A stretch of DNA of 64,000 nt from Pseudoneurospora amorphoporcata (lineage: Eukaryota > Ascomycota > Sordariomycetes > Sordariales > Sordariaceae): positions 53,896 to 117,895 of the forward strand of contig MU859168.1 in NCBI GenBank assembly GCA_033297205.1, read 5' to 3'. Of this stretch, positions 56,911 to 64,000 are shown in pieces. Numbering within the stretch: the first letter of the stretch is position 1; every line of letters begins with the position of its first letter. The position numbers and the translations under genes were made by a program. The notes under the pieces are model-generated. The model ran no database searches. It was not told where the DNA came from and saw only the letters and a list, made by a program, of their open reading frames with translations.

Positions 56911-57493
56911 TCACTGGCTCTTCAACCTCTCCCAAACCGACGCATCATACCCGTCCATCCACTCGACATACTCCGGTCCCGCGTTCGCCCACCCCTTGAT
57001 CCCTTCGAACAGAGCCAAGCTCTGAATAGAACTGTCCCCCATCTTCAGGAGATAATCAGACAACCAGCGAGCGCCGCGGCTGCCGCGCCCCGTGGACGAG
57101 CCGCAGTAGAAGATCACCTTTTTTAGCCCGGCTGCTTTGAACATGGCGTAGACGGTCGGAAGAGTTGGATATAGCGACTGCGCGGGCAGGTTGAGGGAGC
57201 CGCGGATTGTGCCGCCCTGGAAATATAGTAAGAAGGTCTTGGCGTTAGCGAGCTAGCTGGAACTCGCTCGAGCTGACCGCTGGGAGAGGGGTGGATGAAA
57301 TGGATGCTATACGAACCTCGAAATCGTTCCTTCGCAAATCGACCAAGACGAAATCTTTGCCGATGACTTCACCCGTCGAACCCTTGAGCATCTCCCGCAC
57401 TTCTGCGCGCGAGATGTTCATCAGGTCGGATTGAGGCTCAGGGAAGGCGGCGTACCATGGCGCCGCGGGCTTGGTTTCGGTCTCTGCTGACAT
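56911..57493 (-). CDS. Rhodanese/Cdc25-like domain protein
   Basis: Small single-domain protein with a rhodanese fold. Relatives include yeast Ych1 and Cdc25-type arsenate reductases or phosphatases. The model joins 57493-57317 and 57216-56911, giving 160 residues. The intron is 100 bases with a non-consensus GTTCGT donor, a CTAAC branch site and TTTCCAG. The splice restores the family pattern DLRRNDFE | GGTIRGSLNLPA. The active-site loop is YCGSSTGR with Cys97 and Arg103, a C-x5-R loop typical of Cdc25-like phosphatases rather than the shorter C-x4 sulfurtransferase loop. It ends shortly after a WANAGPEYVEWM helix. Phosphatase, arsenate reductase or sulfurtransferase activity cannot be separated by sequence alone. 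Confidence 0.9.
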
Positions 57494-58794
57494 TTTCGCG
57501 ACGATGTCTTATGATTGAGAATGGAGGTTACACTGCCGTCGTGGAAACTGGAAGCTGTTGAGGGGCAACACAGCACAGCACAAACATCACGCAGCAGCGA
57601 GGATCCCCCATCCTTGGGGCGGTTAGTCACCAGGACGGCTTCTGATTGGTCAATTGAGGGAAGGGGCATGCCGACGATGCCCGATGTTTGTCCGGAATCA
57701 TCCTGGCTTCTCCTTTCCAGAAACTGTTAAAAGTCAAAACACCACGGTTCGTGATACACTACGCGTTGCCGAAATCAACACACCGCGAAAAACTCTCCTG
57801 CGACTCGGCAAATGGCTTGTCGAAGTAATTGTCGAGGACTCATACGTACTCATGCGAAGTTGCCCGCTGAGACTCTCGACCTATCCAACTGCTCACAGTA
57901 ACCCTTCGGTGGCTCACCTTTCCGGATCGGCTCTCCCGCTGAGTCGTCCGAACCTGGCAGGAAGCTGCTTTGATGGTCCCCAACGGCTGTAAGGCAAACT
58001 CTGGAAGAAGAAGAGGAGGAGGAACATAGGACGGAGAGTTGAAGATCTGAAAATGAAGCGCTTGGGCTGGAGAAGGAAAGGGCAGCAAGGGTCAGAAGAT
58101 GTTGGTTAACAACACACAAGTCTGCCTCGGTGGCCATCTGGTCTGTTGCGTGGCCGACCGATGTTAACTTGTCAACTTGTCATTCTTGCGTTGTGGCAAG
58201 CGGGAACGGTAATATCGACCCGCACAAGCGTGGCGTTGACGACCATCTCATACGGTTTCAAATATCTTACTCTTGCTGCATAGGTACCAGCTCTCGTACG
58301 ACATGCTACACTCTCTGGACCGGGAACAATCACCGTTAGCCGGTGCGCGAATTCCAACTACACCGTTTTACCCCTCTCTTTTTCCTGCGTGTCATTTGCT
58401 CCTCACACTTGTTTGACTCGATATAAGCCTCCACTACTTCCATACGAAGATGCCTTCGGATCCGGACTGCTGGAACGCTCCGAGTCTCATGGGTCGAGCC
58501 AAGAAGATGCAATAAGTTGTTCGCTGCACCTGGCTCTTGGAACTTGTCGGCATCCGCGGTTTTGATATTCCAAGACTCCAGCACCGCAGCAATGGGATTT
58601 GGGGACAGACATCGGTGTCTATGACCATCAACGGCCTTCAAGTGTCTCTGACAAAGACAGGACTACATAGGCCTATAAGAAGGTCAAACCGAGGGACGCT
58701 TGCACGACCATCTTGTCGTGATCAATCCACAAGTCTTATCATCCATCATCCAGTCTCTCGCAACCTTCATCATGACACGACCAACCAACCAACC
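57494..58794. other. Intergenic region
   Basis: Upstream of the rhodanese gene (minus) and of the small secreted-protein relic (plus). A 95-residue minus frame (57850-58137) has an ATG but no domain, and other frames are weaker. The TATA box of the relic lies near the right end. Confidence 0.4.
58674..58680 (+). promoter_or_regulatory. TATA box before the small secreted-protein relic
   Basis: TATAAGA lies 121 bases before the ATG at 58795, in a position comparable with the other TATA boxes in this window. Confidence 0.45.
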
Positions 58795-59081
58795 ATGAAG
58801 TTCACGACCTGTTTCTCCCTCTTCGCCACTGCGCTACTTGCAGCTCCCGCTCCTCCCGGCTCCCGCTGCCATGTTCGATCCGCATTCCATGGATCCCAAA
58901 GCCTTAGCCGCTCTCAAGATGTGCGGTGGCGGCACGGGGGCCCGGTATTGCAGCAGTGGACAATGCTATTGGATTGCTCCGACTAGTGCGAAACCGGATA
59001 CTGTCCCTGGAGTCCTTGTGGGAAGTGTTAGTGTTAGATGGGGATGGGGATCTCAAGTGGGTGGTCACGAATGTCGCCGAT
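58795..59081 (+). pseudogene. Small cysteine-containing secreted protein, apparently frameshifted
   Basis: Translation from 58795 gives a clear signal peptide (MKFTTCFSLFATALLAAPAP). The continuation that looks like a mature small secreted protein (FDPHSMDPKALAALKMCGGG, then GARYCSSGQCYWIAP) lies in the next frame, with three Cys in a short span. The two frames meet in a C/T/G-rich stretch at about 58840-58870, where a single-base indel would account for the break. No splice sites bridge it well. It may be a pseudogene, a strain-specific break or a sequence error. The 3' end of the frame, and whether a further intron exists, are uncertain. Confidence 0.45.
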
Positions 59082-61362
59082 AGGTGGATGGCTCATAGTT
59101 GTTGACACCAACATGAACAGGTCCGGGAAGACTTGAGAGATGATGCAGAAATTTGTTAAGCAAATAGATCTAGTGACGAAAGAGGCAAAAAGATGGGCGG
59201 GGAGGTGAGGAAGGAGCAGCACAGAGAGTACCTTACACAATGATTGATTCACGCGAACAGGCGGACACGGGCATGCCCTGATCTTACGAGGATGGAAGGA
59301 AAGAAATTACCTGCGGCGGAATTTCTGTAACCCCCACGGGGATGTCCAGTTTCATTTCTCGAAACTTGGCTCGTGGAATGAACGATGATGGAGCGGAGGC
59401 ACTAATTGATAGGCAAAAAAATTTCATTCGAGAACTACTTTTTCTCCTCGACATTGTCTCTCTTCGGCTCCTTGACAAACTGAACTGAATTGGACACGGG
59501 CATCAATTTGAGCTTTCCGCGCTACTCCATAATGTCGCCCTTCATTCCCTCAACACCGCGCCATCTACTCTTGTCCCATCACATCCTTTCCTGGCAAAAT
59601 CCTTTTTGTCAAGATGATGTGCTTCTTCTTCGTTTTTTTCCCCAGCGTGAACAATAATACCTTACCCTGCAGTTCAGACTCTCGCCCCAGGTCCAACAAC
59701 TGCCTCGCCCCTCAATCTCAGTTACAACTAGCACGAGGGGGAGTCTTTGCCGATCAACCATTTAACTTTTGAGTGCACAGCGGGCTGGATATTGCATGGG
59801 ATATCCGCGACAGGAGTGGTCAACTACGGAAGTTCGGCAAGTTCATCCCCCTCACCAGCGCATAAATGCTATCCGAGCATTCAAATAACTTCCGGCGATA
59901 ACATTCCCATCTGAACAGTCGAGCTCCGACGCATTTCCATCATACCAACACATGTCGTCAACTTCCAACCCTCCCAGAAGCCTCAGTAAACTTGGCATCC
60001 GGCACTTGATCCTGCCAATGCTCTTGGCTTACACTGCCCAATGCTTGATTCAAGCCACCACGCGATCTCCCCAAGTTCTTCGCTCCCTTCACCCCTCGAA
60101 TAGGTCGCACAATAACCTCCCGACCATACACCGTCATGGAAATTCATCCCGTCCCGCGCACGTAGATAGCACTCTGGGTTGCTATGGGCAAGACGAAATA
60201 ACGCCGAGCGGTATTATTTGCTATGCGGATTGGACGACAGGGTCGCATTCTGGTGTTGGCCCGCGCATGCCACACATGCCGTTCCGCTCGTCAACGGCGG
60301 TTGCGTAACGTACATTAGCCTGATCTGTATATTGGCAATGGATCGCGGCTATAACACTGGATGCCGGAATATGGTTGCCAGAATGCTTGTTTTGTACCGA
60401 CCTTTCATGGCACTCCCTATACATCGAGAACACGTCTGGAAGAACGAGGGAAGGGTCCATTACCACGGCTCTGGTATACTGAAAGCATATGGACCAGGAC
60501 ACTCCGCCATAACTTTTGGCATAAGAGTTGGGAAGCTGAAGAACGCCTGTAAATCACGCCCGGGCTGCAAGAGATCATACCCAATGATATTTCGACGTAA
60601 GTAGCCTATGGTGAGTGGTGCGCCTCTTCCCTTCACACCATGCATGCCGGATCTCTTGTCCTTCTGGGCGATCGGCTTCAGCCTAACCGGACCTCACTCG
60701 TTCCATTACTGACTTGAACCTCTCCTGTCCAGGAGTCACAGGCTAAACCAACATTTCACGCAACCATTCTTCCCGGCAGCAAGTCATTGCCTGTCTGGCG
60801 GCTGATGGCTCAAACGAAAGGCGACTGTTAGGGATAGATACTACGAGGGCACCATCAGACCCCGGATCTGCATCCAGCCATTTCCTCATGCTGAGTTGCA
60901 ATATGGAGAAATCGTCCGGCTCCAGGTCCGGCTTGCCTAGGCCAACCCAGAACTGGACAATCCTCCTCTCGGACTTGCCTCGCTGGAATAATTCGCCTGC
61001 CGCGAGATGAACATCATCTGAATCGAACCAACAACAAATCATCACTCCACGTTTCCGATCCATCTGGTCTCCCCAGCCAGTTACATTGTCCGGTCTCCAT
61101 AGTGTTTACTATCCGACGAGGCAACATACAGCCTAGCACGAGTCACTTGCCCACGGTGGGCCTCGAGATACCAGACCCTGGCTGAGGAAAGATCCTCCTG
61201 AGCTATCACCAGTCCTTATATGCAAGGCTCGGTCCCTCACCTCCCCTTTCCTTAGGGCTCCCTTCTCTCCCCATGCCCGGTCACTACACCGTGCCATCAC
61301 CTTGAGCTGCCTCACTCACCACACACCCCAACACCACCTAAGCACCACCACAGATCGTCAAG
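59082..61362. other. Gene-poor region with unsupported frames
   Basis: Frames at 59952-60308 and 60179-60604 (plus) and 60743-61063 (minus, 106 residues) are open but show no domain and overlap in different frames. They may be fragments of decayed genes. The right end is a C/A-rich leader of the broken transporter. Confidence 0.35.
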
Positions 61363-62690
61363 ATGGTCGGCGGCGGCCCCCAGTCTGACAATATCATCCA
61401 TCGGATGGCTATGGATGATCCCATTCCATGGTGGAAGAAGCCACATCTGCGAAACATGTCTCTCCTGCTCTTCCCCTGTGTCATCGGCATCGAGATGACA
61501 TCCGGGTTCGATTCGCAAATCATAAACTCGGCGCAGTTGTTGCCTGCTTGGAAAGAGTGTGAGTTATCCTGAGGAGTTGAGGGAATGCAGGTGCTAACGA
61601 GAGTTAAGACTTTGGCCACCCAACGGGCGCCTACAGCGGCATTCTCGCTTCTGCCCTTCATCCCACTGATTAACGATACGTTGGGTCGGAGATGGTGCAT
61701 CATGTTTGGTTCCTGGGTCATGATCATTGGCACTTTTATTCAAGGTTCCTCAAAGAACGGTATGCCCACCCCGTGCCATAACTTATTCGTCTAGTCATAT
61801 TAACGTTGTCCAGCCCCTATATACATCATTGCTCGCGCCATCGTTGGTTTCGGTCTTCCCTACGCCATCGTAGCCGGCTCTTGTCTGATTGGCGAACTTG
61901 CCTACCCCAAGGAACGTCCCATTCTAACCTCCCTCTTCAACGCCTGCTACTTTATCGGTGCCATTGTCACCGCCGGCTGCACCTTTGGTACCCAAACGAT
62001 TAAGAACGATTGGTCCTGGCGTATTCCCTCCCTTCTTCAAATGGCTCCTTCCCTACTCCAAGTAGCCTTTATCTTTTTCCTTCCGGAATCTCCGAGATTC
62101 TTGATGAGTAAAGATCGCCTTGAGGAAGCAAAAAATGTGCTCATCACGTACCATGCCGAAGGAAACGCGGATAGTGAGTTCGTGAAAGCGGAAATCGCCG
62201 AGGTCAAGGTGACTCTCGAGATCGAGTTGGACATTCGAAGCAGTCGTGGGCGGATATGATCCGGACCGCCGGTATACGACGCCACGTGCTCATCGGTTCC
62301 TTGCTCGGCCTATTCACTCAACTCTCCGGCAATGTCGTTATTTCTTACTTTTTTGGTGACGTTCTCAAATTAAGCGGCTACATGGACCCCAGCTTCCAAA
62401 CCAAGTACAACTTGGGCAATCAGTGCTGGAGCTTGGTTTGTGGTGTCAGCGCCGCGTTGGTGGTGATGAGGTTCCGGCGCAGGAACGATGTACCTGACAG
62501 GCATATTTTTCATTTTGGCGGTCTATGTCAGCTGGACAGTGTTGCACGGCGGTGTTTATTGCGCACAAGAACCCCTTGGCGGCCAAGTTCAGCTTGTTCT
62601 GGATTTACGCTTACAGCCCGGCTTATAACTTGTGCTTCAACGCTCTTTGTCACACGGACATTCGACCTCAACCCTGACCCTACAACGTGA
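61363..62690 (+). pseudogene. Broken MFS sugar transporter (lactose permease/hexose transporter type)
   Basis: The reading frame starts cleanly at 61363 (MVGGGPQSDNIIHRM) and shows sugar-porter features: GFDSQIINSAQLLPAWKE in helix 1, DTLGRRW after helix 2, a helix with FNACYFIGAIVTAGCTFG, PESPRFL, and LFTQLSGNVVISYFFGDVL in helix 7. Two introns keep GT, CTAAC-like and AG signals (about 61561-61609 and 61760-61813). The frame is broken at least three times: near 61650 with loss of some residues, near 62230 (after the ELD sequence) and near 62475-62540, after which readable pieces (TAVFIAHKNPLAAKFSLFW, YNLCFNALCHT) lie in other frames. The last helices are not recognisable, so the C terminus is probably missing. 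The breaks are indels rather than the C-to-T pattern of RIP. Confidence 0.75.
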
Positions 62691-63060
62691 GGCTACGGAG
62701 CCGCACATCTCTCAACCTCGCGCAGATGCTTCAGCGTATTCCAGCCAACGATACCTCTGCCGGCTGCACTGCCCCTCACGCTAGGGCAAGCCGGCCAGAC
62801 CAGAGAGGAGAACCCTGTCCTCACAGGACCATCCCCAGCCAACCACAACAACAGGAAGGCGTTGGCGATATGGCCGGCGCCAAAGGAGGGAAGCGACTAG
62901 AGGAAACCACTCATGAAGATCCACCTGTAAGCACACGCGTGCACACTGCTAGATAGATGCCTTACGGCCTCATGGCGGGAATCAGGCCAACAGACTCTGT
63001 ACGTACCGATCAGAAGGAAGAAAGGCTTTGGCATAAAAAGGCCAGGAATCCCAGCCCAGT
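62691..63060. other. Flank between transporter relic and inverted-repeat element
   Basis: May hold the degraded tail of the transporter relic. A charged frame continues to 62956 but has no family motif. Nothing else is seen. Confidence 0.35.
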
Positions 63061-63158
63061 TGGAAAGGCTCGAAAGGATCAATAAGGCCTTCGAGACCAA
63101 AGTAGTTTGTTAGCTGAATTGAACTACTGTTCCAAGCCCAGATTACTGCCCTTGTCAC
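63061..63158 (+). repeat. Left arm of the inverted repeat
   Basis: Pairs with 63908-64000. Identity ends after the word CTTGTCACA on the inner side; the outer limit is unknown. Confidence 0.75.
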
Positions 63159-63202
63159 ACTCTTACACTAGGCGAAATAATTTCAGAAAAGCGTTCACTG
63201 TC

Positions 63203-63208
63203 TATATG
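63203..63208 (+). promoter_or_regulatory. TATA box at 5S-gene spacing
   Basis: TATATG lies 31-26 bases before the 5S-like sequence. Neurospora 5S genes carry an essential TATA element near -29 to -26, so promoter spacing is preserved. Confidence 0.5.
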
Positions 63209-63233
63209 GGAAAAGGTTCTGAAAAGAAATAGC

Positions 63234-63330
63234 ACATACGGCCATAGATGGTAGAAAACTCGGGATCCCGTCCGCTCTCTCATAGATAAGCTACCAATCG
63301 GGGGCTTGTCTATGGGAGTCGGAAAGATAT
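63234..63330 (+). pseudogene. 5S rRNA-like sequence (beta-type 5' half), probable pseudogene
   Basis: The stretch starts ACATACGGCCATAGATGG, then GAAAACTCGGGATCCCGTCC and GCTCTCTCATAGATAAGC. This matches the 5' half of Neurospora beta-type 5S rRNA as I know it. The segment GATGGTAG can pair with CTACCAATC at the helix II position, so that helix is kept despite base changes. Beyond about 63305 similarity fades, and the 3' strand that should pair with ACATACG is not found. It is therefore likely a truncated or diverged pseudogene. It lies between the two inverted-repeat arms. Confidence 0.6.
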
Positions 63331-63907
63331 GAACCGGGTCTTTTAATCACGTGGTAGGGTCAAAGAACTGAACCACCAGCTCCCATATCCATATCGTTCG
63401 GACGGAGGCATTACGGTAAGTGGGGAGGCGGCGCTAAAAAGATCGTAGCTTATCTATCGGAGTAGTTTTTTCAGGGGTTTGGATGACTCGGCCAAAAACG
63501 CTGCCGCTGTTTCCAGAAACGTTTTCATTGCCTTCGCACACGCCAAGCCTACAGTTCGTTGGTGATACATAAAAACAAAGAAATAAGGTAGGAGTTCAAG
63601 GCGTTTTCTATGCAAGAGCTACCGTAGCAAAAGGTCCAAATTTAACGTATTATACCTCGGCGGAAAGGTACCTCTGCTCTTTGAATATCATATTGTGATC
63701 CTAACGGAATATTACGATCATAGATGTGAGCTAACAAGCACTGGTTGGGGCGCTTGTTACTGATAGCACACTTTACGATGGTTCCTTAAAGGATCTAGAA
63801 TAAAGTGATTAATTTAGTGATTAAGAAAAGAAACTTAGTGGTAGCCAGGGGGCAGTCGATATCCATATCGACTGCACTGCCAAGGCCGGTCTTATTAGTT
63901 GCCTTAA

Positions 63908-64000
63908 TGTGACAAGGGCTGTGATCAGGGCTTGGAACAGTAGTTCAAATTCAGCTAATAAACTACTTTGGTCTCGAAGGCCTTGTTGATCCCTCTCGAC
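63908..64000 (-). repeat. Right arm of the inverted repeat (cut by window end)
   Basis: Reverse complement of 63061-63158 with a few differences. It continues to the last base of the window. Confidence 0.75.

Larger units (their letters stand above)
63061..64000. mobile_element. Terminal-inverted-repeat element (MITE-like or DNA transposon), right end outside the window
   Basis: About 93-98 bases at 63061-63158 reappear in inverted orientation at 63908-64000. Both arms carry AAGGCCTTCGAGACCAAAGT, TTAGCTGAATT, GAACTACTGTTCCAAGCCC and CCCTTGTCACA. A few substitutions and one single-base indel separate them. The second arm meets the window end, so the arms may extend further and no target-site duplication can be checked. 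The interior (about 750 bases) has no open transposase frame, so the element is non-autonomous or a relic. It contains a 5S rRNA-like sequence and a perfect 10-base palindrome arm pair (CAGTCGATAT and its complement) near 63853. Confidence 0.7.

Noticed and set aside
56672..57025. 117-residue plus-strand Ser/Thr/Pro frame
   Set aside because: It overlaps the end of the rhodanese coding region antisense and lacks any domain.
57850..58137. 95-residue minus-strand frame with an ATG start
   Set aside because: Ser-rich and without domain. Competing frames overlap, and coding character is weak.
59952..60604. Two overlapping plus-strand frames (118 and 141 residues)
   Set aside because: They lie in different frames and share no family motif. 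They may be gene debris but cannot be annotated.
60743..61063. 106-residue minus-strand frame
   Set aside because: Plausible composition but no domain, no partner exon and no promoter signal. It is kept only as a possible fragment.

Overview
The window is nuclear DNA of a filamentous ascomycete, most likely Sordariaceae (Neurospora or Sordaria type). The support is: short introns of mostly 59-170 bases with GTRNGT donors and CTAAC/CTGAC branch sites, CAAAATGG-like start contexts, a dynactin p25 of the Neurospora ropy set, PTH11-like and LaeA-like families, a beta-type Neurospora 5S rRNA relic, and TACC/TAGG-rich simple repeats between genes. No rRNA operon, tRNA, CRISPR array or prokaryotic operon is present.

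Layout. 1-10 kb: a long leader and a Zn2Cys6 transcription factor (3.3-4.8 kb), then 5.2 kb of repeat-rich DNA without a supportable gene. 10-13 kb: two housekeeping genes, a FAM86-type protein-lysine methyltransferase and ribosomal protein eS24. 13.8-20.5 kb: four intronless Ser/Pro/Thr-rich orphan genes (three minus, one plus), several with internal duplications; this is the least explained block. 22-27 kb: a secreted GH6 glycosidase and a seven-helix PTH11/SAT4-type membrane protein. 28-40 kb: GTP cyclohydrolase II (riboflavin synthesis), a 1604-residue acidic protein whose two ends resemble coilin, and a 941-residue coiled-coil protein. 42-58 kb: an orphan, a LaeA-like methyltransferase, an FAD monooxygenase, an F-box protein, an extended SDR with Phe at the catalytic Tyr position, dynactin p25 and a rhodanese/Cdc25-like protein. 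58.8-64 kb: a decaying end with a frameshifted small secreted protein, a broken sugar transporter, and a terminal-inverted-repeat element that runs off the window and carries a 5S rRNA-like sequence with its upstream TATA box.

The genes do not form one pathway. Housekeeping functions (translation, riboflavin, nuclear-body-like, dynein motility) are interleaved with environment-facing genes (cellulase, putative receptor, monooxygenase, LaeA-like, transporter relic). The best candidates for something undescribed are the coilin-like protein, the orphan cluster at 13.8-20.5 kb, and the 5S-bearing inverted-repeat element at the right edge.

Gene models were joined by hand from open frames, splice consensus and frame continuity. 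Family assignments rest on recognised motifs, not on database searches.
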